A DNA stretch of 64,000 bases from Anaerohabitans sp964387285 (GTDB lineage Bacteria; Zhuqueibacterota; Zhuqueibacteria; Residuimicrobiales; Residuimicrobiaceae). Location of the stretch: NCBI GenBank assembly GCA_964387285.1, contig CAYLWO010000010.1, positions 1-64,000 on the forward strand. The letters are read 5' to 3'. The position numbers were made by a program, and so were the translations under genes. How positions within the stretch are numbered: the first letter of the stretch is position 1; every line of letters begins with the position of its first letter. The notes under the pieces were generated by a model, which saw only the letters and a program-made list of their open reading frames with translations, was not told the DNA's origin and searched no databases. This document shows positions 10,048 through 17,912 of the stretch, in pieces.

Positions 10048-10869
10048 TCATTTCCAGGGTTGATAAATTCGTATGCGCAACAGTTTTTCCGGTTTTTCGG
10101 TTTCGATAACCGATATGCCTTGCCGGGATTCTTGTACAATAGTGCGCATATTCGTAACCGCCGCAACCTGCAGCAGATTTTGCGGCAATTGTCCCATAAT
10201 GCGCCTGAAATGCAGACGATACGTACAAAGGCTGCCGGCGTGATTAATTTCGATTTCCATTTCATCATGTCGGCTGTTTTTTATCAGAAAGGTTTGGTTT
10301 AGCATCGTCTGCGTCCAGGCCTCGTCGGGCTGTGACAGTTCAAAAACCGCTTGCGGGGAATGAACATGCATGGCCGTACAATTCAATACGGATTGGACGC
10401 CGAAATCAATGCGACCTTGCAGGTCGGTGAGCCCCTGCACGTCAGGGCCCTTCAATTCAACATGAACCGCCTGTACATCCTGCGGATTGTCGGCGATCAG
10501 ATACAGAACAGTCTTTTTGCTGTGCCGGTCCTGCAGCAAACGCCCCACAATGCTCTGTTCGGCATTGGAATAACTGCTGACGACATACTGTTCGGTCGGC
10601 TGCTCCCCCTGTGCAGCCAACCGATAAGGCGGGTAATCTGTCGAGGCGGCTGGATGGATAGGAAGCAAGACCAACTCTTGACAGCAGGATTTTGCCGGCG
10701 ACGTGGGCCGTTGTGCCTGATACACTTTGTGCCAATCAGCCAACAGTAGAAACAACTCCCGGCAACGGTCGCATACGACCAGGTGACGAGGCAATGCCGC
10801 CATCTCCGACCGGCTTTGTAAAACGATTTGTTCAATCTCTTTTTCGCTGTAGCACGACATGTCGAACAT
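10048..10869 (-). CDS. zinc-finger, anti-sigma-like hypothetical protein
   Basis: 273 residues. The N-terminus carries a helical segment and an H-x3-C-x2-C motif (RHLVVCDRCRELF, near residues 28-40), as in zinc-finger anti-sigma factors (zf-HC2 type). The middle, about residues 110-175, reads as a beta-sandwich with a TDLQGRIDFG turn, like carboxypeptidase-regulatory or Ig-like domains. No membrane helix is apparent, so it is not a classical membrane-bound anti-sigma factor. It sits 47 bases downstream of the 343-residue gene and 30 bases upstream of the S16-domain gene, so the three are probably co-transcribed. A regulatory partner of the upstream gene product is inferred only. Confidence 0.6.
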   Translation of the reverse strand: MFDMSCYSEKEIEQIVLQSRSEMAALPRHLVVCDRCRELFLLLADWHKVYQAQRPTSPAKSCCQELVLLPIHPAASTDYPPYRLAAQGEQPTEQYVVSSYSNAEQSIVGRLLQDRHSKKTVLYLIADNPQDVQAVHVELKGPDVQGLTDLQGRIDFGVQSVLNCTAMHVHSPQAVFELSQPDEAWTQTMLNQTFLIKNSRHDEMEIEINHAGSLCTYRLHFRRIMGQLPQNLLQVAAVTNMRTIVQESRQGISVIETEKPEKLLRIRIYQPWK

Positions 10870-10916
10870 CCGCTATTGGAACTGTCTGACTATATATTGG
10901 CGCATTCATTCTTTTA

Positions 10917-11948
10917 TCAGAAAAATATTTTTACTGCTTCAGCCAGATGAACTTTTAGTAGCCGCACAAGATATTCAAATATTTTTCGCAACGAACTATA
11001 ATAGGCTTCTTCCGGCAAAGAGGGCCAATAACGCCGGACATAGCTGTAATTTGTTTCCGCCGTTTCGCCAAGCACCAGATCTCGGGCCAGATCGTTCAAG
11101 GCGGCAAAAAGAGCCGTACTTTCACAGACCGTCAATTTGTTCTCACGGACATAACGAAGCAACACGGTATCACGGATCTCTAAAAGTCGGTCGTCTACAC
11201 AGCGCTGCAATTCCTGCCATTGCGCCGGAAATTCACATGGAGGCGCATATATGGTTTGTTCTGTTTCCTGGGTGGCGCGGAAGGTTCGTATAAGATAATA
11301 AAGATCGGTAAAATCGATGACGATGGGTTGACCAAACAGTACATGAGCCTTATGCAAGATTTTTTCAACCAGTTCGTTTATTTTCATTTTCGAAGTGAAA
11401 TTGTTCCAGGCCAGCCGTTCAAGTTGCCTGAGAGAGGGTTTTTTATAACCGCTGTCATGGCTCGCAATCGGATACATGATTTGCAGGCCGGCAAGGCTTG
11501 TTTGCACGGTCGCTCCTTTTATTCTTCTTACGGCCAGCCGTAGATTGCGATAGAGTTTGGCATTTTCCGCATCATGCTCATAAAAACAGCGTCGTAAATG
11601 CTGTTGCATGCGATGCCCAATCAGGCGACGCAAAACCAAATAACACCCGGAAGCGGATTTTATCTCCTGCGGATAGTGCGACAAGAACCGTTTGAGGAAG
11701 GGATAAGCGGCGTCGGCTGTGGTGATAAACAAATCGGCAACGCAGTCCGCTGCCAGTCCTTTTTCAGCGTATGGGAAGCGTTGAAGCAGAAAACGATAAC
11801 CTCGAGAACGAAATACCGTCATATACGAGATAGCCAGATTGATGCAGACGGCTGCCAGTTTTTCTGCCTGTTGTTCTGTAAGACTGTCGTGGAGAACAGC
11901 CGATAGCAGATCAGGCAATTCATTGGGTAGGTTCGATTCCTTGTCCAT
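10917..11948 (-). CDS. hypothetical protein, possibly divergent sigma-factor-like
   Basis: 343 residues, no firm family. Residues about 65-125 are helical, with a pattern (ADCVADLFITTADAAYPFL, then a basic LRRLIGHRMQQHLRR) that loosely recalls sigma-70 region 2. A zinc-finger anti-sigma-like gene follows directly, which is why the idea is raised. The second half is helical with no clear region 4 helix-turn-helix. It begins the minus-strand block that ends with the giant surface protein. The ATG at 11948 has only a weak ribosome site. Treat it as a conserved-looking gene of unknown function; the sigma link is low confidence. Confidence 0.55.
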   Translation of the reverse strand: MDKESNLPNELPDLLSAVLHDSLTEQQAEKLAAVCINLAISYMTVFRSRGYRFLLQRFPYAEKGLAADCVADLFITTADAAYPFLKRFLSHYPQEIKSASGCYLVLRRLIGHRMQQHLRRCFYEHDAENAKLYRNLRLAVRRIKGATVQTSLAGLQIMYPIASHDSGYKKPSLRQLERLAWNNFTSKMKINELVEKILHKAHVLFGQPIVIDFTDLYYLIRTFRATQETEQTIYAPPCEFPAQWQELQRCVDDRLLEIRDTVLLRYVRENKLTVCESTALFAALNDLARDLVLGETAETNYSYVRRYWPSLPEEAYYSSLRKIFEYLVRLLKVHLAEAVKIFF

Positions 11949-12155
11949 ATCTCTGTAAGAAATTGTGAATGCCGTCTGCGCGATGAGTACACCAAATTCT
12001 GCGAAACGTCAAGTGGGTAAATATACTGTTTCACTTGTTAGCGGTCAAGTTTTTTCAGGAGAGATGCAATGATTCTGTTGAATAATTTTATTTATACTTT
12101 TGTTTTTTTTTTATTAAATTGCTGTTGAATAACTATCATCTTTAAAGGAGTCGTC

Positions 12156-15038
12156 ATGAAGGAGCACGGATTAGCATCAGAGCCTTTCAGCAAACGTCAT
12201 ATCGGACCTGATGACCAGGAAACCAGAGAGATGCTCGCAGCCATCGGCGTGGCATCGCTGGATGAATTGATGGACCAGACCATCCCGGCAGCCATTCGTT
12301 TGAAAAAACCTGTCGTCCTGGATCCGGCCATGAGCGAATTCGAGTATTTGAGCCATATTCGCGAAATTGCCGGCCGGAACAGAGTCTATCGTTCCTTCAT
12401 CGGCATGGGCTATTATGACTGCATCACCCCTTCTGTTATTCTGCGCAATATTTTTGAAAATCCGGGCTGGTACACGCAATACACGCCCTATCAGGCTGAA
12501 ATCAGCCAGGGCCGCCTGGAGGCGTTGCTGATTTATCAGACCATGATCAGCGACATGACCGGTTTGCCGGTGGCCAACGCCTCTTTGCTGGACGAAGGCA
12601 CGGCTGCGGGCGAAGCCATGACCATGATGAAACGCATGAACGTTAAAAAAGCCAGGGCCAATGTTCTGCTGGTCGACCAGAATTGCTTTCCACAAACCCT
12701 GGCGGTTCTGCACTCACGCGCCATTCCTCTTGGCATTGAACTGCGCATAACCGATTTGAGCAGTGCGCAAATTGATGAACAGGTCTTCGGCGTGTTGCTG
12801 CAATACCCGAACAATCTGGGTCAGATCGACGATCCACGTGGTTTTATCGAAAGAGCGCATCAGGCCGGCGTCGTGGTTACCGTGGCCTGCGATCTGCTCA
12901 GTCTGGCGCTGCTGACGCCGCCGGGCGAACTGGGCGCTGATATTGCCGTGGGTTCGAGTCAGCGTTTCGGCGTGCCTTTGGGATACGGCGGGCCGGTGGC
13001 CGGATTCATGGCCACGCGCGACGACAACAAGCGACATATGCCCGGTCGCATTATCGGCGTGTCCATCGATCGTCACGGCAACAAGGGTTATCGCATGGCG
13101 TTACAGACCCGGGAGCAGCATATCCGCCGCGAAAAAGCCACTTCCAATATCTGCACCGCGCAGGCCTTGTTGGCGATCATGGCCGGCATGTATGCGGTTT
13201 GGCACGGCGCTGCCGGGATCAAAGCCATTGCCGAACGGGTGCATGGCCTGGCAGGGGCTTTGGCCAAAGTAGCGAAAAAGCTCGGGTATAAACAACGCAA
13301 CACAGTTTTCTTTGATACGCTGTGCATTGAAACTGCAGGACGCAAGGAAACGGAAAAAATCCGCAAGGCCGCTTTGGCTGCGTGCATGAATTTCCGCTAT
13401 CTCGATGACAACCATATCGGCATCAGCGTGGACGAAACCACATCGATCAACGATCTTGCAGACATTGTCAACGTGTTGGCCAGGGTGCGGCAGAAAAAAG
13501 CAGCGCGAATTCAAATTGAATCGCAAAACGATCTAGGTTCACTGCAACGCACGTCCGCCTTTTTAACGCATCCGGTTTTCAGTCAGTATCGTTCCGAACA
13601 TAAAATGGTGCGTTTTTTAAAACGGCTGGAAAGCACAGATCTTTCGCTCACCACTTCGATGATTCCGTTGGGTTCCTGCACCATGAAACTCAACGCCTGC
13701 ACCGAGATGCTGGCGCTCAGTCGACCCGAGTTCAGCCGCATTCATCCATTTGTTCCTGTGGATCAGGCACAGGGCTATGCGCAAATTATCAAGGATATGG
13801 AAACCGCTTTATGTCGTATTACCGGGTTTCAGGCCTGTTCGCTACAGCCCAATTCGGGCGCTCAGGGTGAGCTCACCGGTTTGCTGGTTATCCGCGCCTG
13901 GCATCATGACCACAAGCAAGGCCGGCGTAATGTGGTTCTGATTCCCTCATCTGCGCACGGCACCAATCCCGCTTCTGCTGTGATGGCCGGCATGAATGTG
14001 GTGGTGGTTGCCTGCGACGATCAGGGCAATATTGATGTGCAGGATGTAACAGCCAAAGCGGAGAAATACAAAGATACTTTGGCAGCGCTCATGGTGACCT
14101 ATCCCTCCACGCATGGCGTGTTCGAGGAACAGATTATCGAAATCTGCAAAATCATCCACAGCCATGGCGGTCAGGTGTATATGGATGGCGCCAACATGAA
14201 CGCTCAGGTGGGCTTTACCAGTCCGGCAGCCATTGGCGCGGATGTTTGTCACATTAATTTGCACAAAACTTTTGCCATTCCGCATGGCGGCGGTGGACCA
14301 GGTATGGGGCCTATTTGCGCCGCAAAGCATCTGGCGCCGTATCTGCCCGGCCATCCGGTGGTTGCAACCGGCGGCAAGAAGGGTATTCCGGCTGTTTGCG
14401 CCACACCCTGGGGCAGCGCCAGCATTTTGTTGATTTCACATGCATATATAAAAATGATGGGCAGTGAGGGCTTAAGGGCCGCCACAGCCTTTGCCATTCT
14501 CAATGCCAATTATATCAAAGCCCGGTTGCAGGACCATTACAAAGTTCTCTACGCCGGCCAACAGGGGCGCGTGGCGCACGAAATGATTTTCGATCTCAAG
14601 GCATTTAAAGCATACAAGGTAGAAGCGGAAGACGTGGCCAAACGATTGATGGACTATGGTTTTCATGCGCCCACGGTTTCGTTCCCGGTGCATGACTCCA
14701 TCATGGTGGAACCGACCGAAAGCGAAGATAAAGGCGAGTTGGATCGTTTTTGCGAAGCCCTGATCGCCATTCGTCAGGAAATTCAGGATGTCATGGACGG
14801 CAAGGTCGGCGATCAGGATAATCCGCTCAAAATGGCGCCGCACACCGCCGCAGAAGCCAGTGGTGAAGAGTGGCTGCATCCCTATAGTCGCACACAGGCT
14901 GTTTATCCGGCGCCGTATTTGCGCAAATATAAATTCTGGCCGGCTGTGGCGCGCATAGACAACACCTATGGCGACCGTAATGTGGTGTGCACCTGTCCGC
15001 CAATTACCGATTATGAATCTGAAATTGAAAAGTCGTGA
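12156..15038 (+). CDS. gcvP: glycine dehydrogenase (aminomethyl-transferring), P-protein
   Basis: Decarboxylates glycine with pyridoxal phosphate and passes the aminomethyl group to lipoyl H-protein in the cytoplasmic glycine cleavage system. It has 960 residues, the usual length of the single-chain P-protein rather than the split GcvPA/GcvPB form. The N-terminal motif FSKRHIGPDDQE is typical. The cofactor lysine is in the INLHKTFAIPHGGGGPG segment (Lys704), with the glycine-rich loop after it. The start is supported by AAAGGAG at 12145-12151. No gcvT or gcvH is adjacent, so the other subunits must be elsewhere. Downstream lie a long palindrome and a hairpin that may end its transcript. Confidence 0.97.
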   Translation: MKEHGLASEPFSKRHIGPDDQETREMLAAIGVASLDELMDQTIPAAIRLKKPVVLDPAMSEFEYLSHIREIAGRNRVYRSFIGMGYYDCITPSVILRNIFENPGWYTQYTPYQAEISQGRLEALLIYQTMISDMTGLPVANASLLDEGTAAGEAMTMMKRMNVKKARANVLLVDQNCFPQTLAVLHSRAIPLGIELRITDLSSAQIDEQVFGVLLQYPNNLGQIDDPRGFIERAHQAGVVVTVACDLLSLALLTPPGELGADIAVGSSQRFGVPLGYGGPVAGFMATRDDNKRHMPGRIIGVSIDRHGNKGYRMALQTREQHIRREKATSNICTAQALLAIMAGMYAVWHGAAGIKAIAERVHGLAGALAKVAKKLGYKQRNTVFFDTLCIETAGRKETEKIRKAALAACMNFRYLDDNHIGISVDETTSINDLADIVNVLARVRQKKAARIQIESQNDLGSLQRTSAFLTHPVFSQYRSEHKMVRFLKRLESTDLSLTTSMIPLGSCTMKLNACTEMLALSRPEFSRIHPFVPVDQAQGYAQIIKDMETALCRITGFQACSLQPNSGAQGELTGLLVIRAWHHDHKQGRRNVVLIPSSAHGTNPASAVMAGMNVVVVACDDQGNIDVQDVTAKAEKYKDTLAALMVTYPSTHGVFEEQIIEICKIIHSHGGQVYMDGANMNAQVGFTSPAAIGADVCHINLHKTFAIPHGGGGPGMGPICAAKHLAPYLPGHPVVATGGKKGIPAVCATPWGSASILLISHAYIKMMGSEGLRAATAFAILNANYIKARLQDHYKVLYAGQQGRVAHEMIFDLKAFKAYKVEAEDVAKRLMDYGFHAPTVSFPVHDSIMVEPTESEDKGELDRFCEALIAIRQEIQDVMDGKVGDQDNPLKMAPHTAAEASGEEWLHPYSRTQAVYPAPYLRKYKFWPAVARIDNTYGDRNVVCTCPPITDYESEIEKS

Positions 15039-15088
15039 TGACGACGTGATAGAAAAAGAGATTGATTGATATTGATTGACAGTTCCGA

Positions 15089-15151
15089 CATGGATAGAAA
15101 AGGATAGACAGGATTTTTCATCCTGTTCATCTTTTCTGTCCATGATTTTTT
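15089..15151. repeat. long imperfect palindrome followed by a T tract
   Basis: The arms CATGGATAGAAAAGGA... and ...TCTTTTCTGTCCATG pair across about 25 positions around a short TTTTC centre (15089-15144), with only a few mismatches, and a run of seven T follows. It lies 50 bases after gcvP. It can act as a transcription terminator, or it is a copy of an interspersed palindromic repeat; the length favours the latter. A short direct repeat (ATTGATTGA twice) lies just before it. Confidence 0.6.
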
Positions 15152-15185
15152 TCTAACAAAATCTTGAATTGAACGATTGCATCAT

Positions 15186-15223
15186 CCTTGCGAAGGGTTC
15201 AACTCTTCGCAAGGTTGTTTTTC
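15186..15223 (+). terminator. hairpin with T-rich tail upstream of the photolyase gene
   Basis: A perfect 10-bp stem (CCTTGCGAAG / CTTCGCAAGG, 15186-15214) with a 9-base loop is followed by TTGTTTTTC. It has the form of an intrinsic terminator on the plus strand and would stop read-through from gcvP. Because it lies only about 40 bases ahead of the photolyase start, it could also act as a leader hairpin of that gene. Confidence 0.55.
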
Positions 15224-15262
15224 GAGCACATATTGCTCAATTCAGGGGAATGTGATATCGGG

Positions 15263-16576
15263 ATGTATTTTATGGCGTCCATTCCAATCTCCGTTTTCTG
15301 GTTCCGCCGCGATCTGCGATTGCACGACAATGTCGGTTTGCAGCAGGCGCTGCTCAGCGGCCATCCGGTACTGCCGATTTTTATTTATGATACCGACATT
15401 CTCCGAAGGTTACCGCATGCGCAGGATCGCCGGGTGGAATTTATACGTGCAACCTTGTTGCAAATGCAACAGTCATTGCATAAAATCGGCAAAGGAATGG
15501 ATATACGCATCGGCAAGCCCGCACAAGTATGGAAAGCGTTGTTGGATGAGTACAAAATCGAATCCGTCTATTTTAATCATGATTATGAACCTGTTGCCAT
15601 TAAGCGCGATAAGGAAATAATGGCGCTGTTAACCGGTCGCGGCATCCGCTGCACCAGTTGCAAGGATCAGGTCATTTTCGAAAAAATGGAAGTGGGTAAA
15701 AACGACGGTTCGGCGTACACCATGTTCACGCCGTATATGAAAAAATGGCGCAGTTTGCTAAGGCCGGAATACCTCAAATCAGTTAATTCGGCAGAGTTGC
15801 TGCTGAATTTACTATCCAGAAAAAATGCGCAGGCGCCCGGATTGGCGGAACTGGGTTTTAAACCGACCCGGACCGAGTTTCCAGGTGCGGATTTTCCGGA
15901 AGAGTCGATTTACCGGTATGAGCAGATGCGGGATTTTCCCGCACTGGATGCGACCACCAAGCTGGGCGTGCATCTGCGCTTCGGCACAGTGAGCATTCGC
16001 GAACTGGTGCGCCGGGGCATGCTGCTTTCCGAGACCTGGGTACAGGAATTGATATGGCGCGAATTCTTTATGCAGATTCTGTATCATTTCCCGCATGTAG
16101 AGCAGAAACCCTTTCGCACCGCCTATGAAGCGGTGCCCTGGCAAAACAACCGAAAACTGTTTCAGAAATGGTGTGAGGGGAAAACCGGTTATCCTTTGGT
16201 GGATGCGGGTATGCGTCAACTAAACGAGACCGGTTTCATGCACAACCGCGTGCGCATGGTGTGCGCCAGTTTTCTGGCCAAGCACCTGCTGATCAATTGG
16301 CAATGGGGAGAGAAATATTTTGCCGATCATCTGCTAGATTTTGAATTAGCTTCCAACAACGGCAACTGGCAATGGGCGGCCGGTTGTGGTTGCGACAGTG
16401 CGCCCTATTTTCGCGTTTTCAATCCGCTGCTGCAGCAGAAAAAATTCGATCCGGAGCGCCAATATGTAAAAAGGTGGGTGCCGGAGATAGATACGCCCGA
16501 TTATCCCAAGCCGGTTGTGGAGCATGAGAGTGCTAGAAACAGAGCCATTCGCGCGTATCGGGAAGCGCTAGCTTGA
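15263..16576 (+). CDS. phrB: deoxyribodipyrimidine photo-lyase, class I
   Basis: Repairs cyclobutane pyrimidine dimers using light and FADH. The 437-residue chain has the N-terminal antenna domain (VFWFRRDLRLHDN) and the FAD and DNA-binding half. That half shows the class I hallmarks WREFF, GYPLVDAGMRQL, TGFMHNRVRM and NNGNWQWAAGCGCD. The reading frame is open from 15188, but the ATG at 15263 is preferred. It follows AGGGGA at a sensible distance and leaves the conserved N-terminus close to the start; 15272 is the alternative. The usual GWMHNR tryptophan is phenylalanine here (GFMHNR). It stands alone between palindromic spacers. Confidence 0.95.
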   Translation: MYFMASIPISVFWFRRDLRLHDNVGLQQALLSGHPVLPIFIYDTDILRRLPHAQDRRVEFIRATLLQMQQSLHKIGKGMDIRIGKPAQVWKALLDEYKIESVYFNHDYEPVAIKRDKEIMALLTGRGIRCTSCKDQVIFEKMEVGKNDGSAYTMFTPYMKKWRSLLRPEYLKSVNSAELLLNLLSRKNAQAPGLAELGFKPTRTEFPGADFPEESIYRYEQMRDFPALDATTKLGVHLRFGTVSIRELVRRGMLLSETWVQELIWREFFMQILYHFPHVEQKPFRTAYEAVPWQNNRKLFQKWCEGKTGYPLVDAGMRQLNETGFMHNRVRMVCASFLAKHLLINWQWGEKYFADHLLDFELASNNGNWQWAAGCGCDSAPYFRVFNPLLQQKKFDPERQYVKRWVPEIDTPDYPKPVVEHESARNRAIRAYREALA

Positions 16577-16640
16577 AGAGAAAGCTTGTCCGCGGATGGA
16601 CGCGAATAAGCATGAATTAACTGATTGGAAAATGCAAGAT

Positions 16641-16664
16641 CGCGCCGGAGATTCCTCCGGCGCG
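16641..16664. repeat. palindrome, 10-bp stem, 4-base loop
   Basis: CGCGCCGGAG and CTCCGGCGCG pair perfectly around ATTC. No T tract follows, so it is not a typical terminator. It is the first of three similar hairpins within 115 bases. Confidence 0.75.
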
Positions 16665-16703
16665 TAGGCTGGGATAGGACATTTACCCCGTTTGCCTTAA
16701 TTA

Positions 16704-16719
16704 CGGGATGTATATCCCG
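16704..16719. repeat. small palindrome, 6-bp stem, 4-base loop
   Basis: CGGGAT and ATCCCG flank GTAT. It is the middle one of the three hairpins in this spacer. Confidence 0.6.
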
Positions 16720-16729
16720 CTTTAGCTTG

Positions 16730-16753
16730 CGCTCGGCAGGGATCTGCCGAGCG
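16730..16753. repeat. palindrome, 10-bp stem, 4-base loop
   Basis: CGCTCGGCAG and CTGCCGAGCG pair perfectly around GGAT. It has the same build as the palindrome at 16641, with a different sequence. No T tract follows. Confidence 0.75.
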
Positions 16754-16889
16754 ATCCTTAGCATAAAACCTGCCGCCCTGCCAAGAAGATTTTGGGTGAA
16801 CTGGGGGATTGCTTCACTCCAGCGTAGATAATCTTCTTTGTCGGCAACTGTGCCTGCGTTCGCAATGACACCGTTATGGTGTTATTTTT

Positions 16890-17005
16890 TTTATACATCA
16901 CTTCAATGCCCTGATTTTTGACATACGCGAGTTTTTCCATGATTCTGTCCGAATCCTTGATGCCGTCATCGTTGCCATTATAAAATGATTGCGGATCATT
17001 TTCTC
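16890..17005 (-). pseudogene. relic of a GH13 alpha-glucosidase/amylase gene
   Basis: On the minus strand, in a frame different from the lamin-tail gene, the sequence reads DPQSFYNGNDDGI then KDSDRIMEKLAYVKNQGIEV. This closely follows the N-terminal GH13 signature (PRSFYDSNGDGIGDL...GIIEKLDYLKDLGVDAIW). Only about 35 residues remain. Upstream it overlaps the end of the lamin-tail gene, and downstream it runs into unrelated repeat-like sequence. It is a decayed fragment, not a working enzyme. Confidence 0.55.
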
Positions 17006-17850
17006 GCCAGCACGCACACCCCTTTAGCCTGTTCCACGTTACCGGCGTATTCGTCGATGGCTTGCAGATATACGATATAGACGCCGATGCGGCAGGTGCG
17101 GCCCAGATCGTCATGGCCGTCCCAATAGACGGTGTGTTGTGGACCGGAATCCAGGCAGTTGGCCAGATAGCGCACCAAACGTCCGGCCCGGTCGTAGATT
17201 TTGATATGCACGGTGGCTCGGCTCATGGGCAATTCGAAAGAGATGGCGGCCAGATCATCGATGCCGTCCTGATCCGGAGAAAAGGGAGAAGGCGAGACCG
17301 CTAATTGCAGAGGCATCCGCTCATCCGGCGCATGCACGCTGTTGCTGCGGCCGGCGGTATGGCCGGACGGATCGATGCAGGAAGCCCAATTGGCCGGATC
17401 GCTGGTTACGCCGTCGCAACGCAACCGCTCCAGAGAAATAAAGCGACCGCCGCCCCAATCCTCATCATAGGTCAGGCTGTCACTGACCAGGCCCAATTCG
17501 TCATACAGCACCATATCGTCGCCGCCGTTGTTCCACTCCGGCAAGCTGTTGTTGACAATGGTTATGGGTAACAGCGAATCAACCAATACGGCATTGCTGA
17601 TTATGACATAGGATTGTGCAGGAACCGAGAACGACCGGGCAGTGATCACGATTTTTTTCCGGCTGTCACGGATGGACCAGTTGGCCAGATTGACTGTTAC
17701 CGCTCCGGGATTATACAGTTCGAACCACTCCTGGCTTTTTTTATCCGTGTTGTACATGATTTCGTTGATGAGCAACGATGATTGGCTGGCAGCTGGGAAC
17801 AGTGAGCCGAGTATGAGAGAACCCCCAAGCCATAGAAAGAGTTTTTGCAT
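16996..17850 (-). CDS. secreted lamin-tail domain protein
   Basis: 284 residues. A signal peptide (about 1-22, ending AASQ) is followed by a lamin-tail domain of about 110 residues (INEIMYN, QEWFELYNPG, LANWSIRDS). A FlgD-like Ig module at the C-terminus follows (SPSPFSPDQDGIDD, KIYDRAGRLVR, YWDGHDDLGR, GVYIVYLQA). That end resembles the cell-surface anchoring or sorting modules of FCB bacteria. The frame is open to 17913, but the ATG at 17850 follows GAGGG and begins the signal peptide; the extension would cross a palindromic repeat. The substrate is unknown. Its last codons overlap the GH13 relic. Confidence 0.85.
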   Translation of the reverse strand: MQKLFLWLGGSLILGSLFPAASQSSLLINEIMYNTDKKSQEWFELYNPGAVTVNLANWSIRDSRKKIVITARSFSVPAQSYVIISNAVLVDSLLPITIVNNSLPEWNNGGDDMVLYDELGLVSDSLTYDEDWGGGRFISLERLRCDGVTSDPANWASCIDPSGHTAGRSNSVHAPDERMPLQLAVSPSPFSPDQDGIDDLAAISFELPMSRATVHIKIYDRAGRLVRYLANCLDSGPQHTVYWDGHDDLGRTCRIGVYIVYLQAIDEYAGNVEQAKGVCVLARK

Positions 17851-17882
17851 AAAACCCTCAATGATGGATGGAAAGTGACAAA

Positions 17883-17902
17883 CGCAAGCCGGGAGGCTTG
17901 CG
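17883..17902. repeat. REP-like palindrome, copy 1
   Basis: CGCAAGCC and GGCTTGCG form an 8-bp stem around GGGA, between purA and the lamin-tail gene. The core CAAGCCGGGAGGCTTGCGC, followed by xACGA, recurs at 26725, so this is a dispersed repeat and not just a local terminator. Confidence 0.75.
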
Positions 17903-17912
17903 CGACGAGGCA

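Larger units (their letters stand above)
16577..16995. other. 419-base spacer with three palindromes and a gene relic
   Basis: No intact gene is visible. The stretch holds three separate perfect or near-perfect palindromes (16641-16664, 16704-16719, 16730-16753) and a fragment of an alpha-glucosidase reading frame on the minus strand. It also holds a segment (about 16800-16870) that reads on the minus strand like the CATTGCGAACGC...GAAGCAATCCCC type of interspersed repeat. It looks like a place where mobile or repetitive DNA has accumulated. Confidence 0.6.

Noticed and set aside
11920..11945. GGTTCGATTCC word resembling a tRNA T-arm
   Set aside because: It lies inside the start of the 343-residue gene and no cloverleaf can be formed around it.
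11949..12155. Possible glycine riboswitch ahead of gcvP
   Set aside because: A GGAGAG word occurs near 12058, but the conserved aptamer core and the paired CTCTCAGGCA-like segment are absent, so I see no riboswitch.
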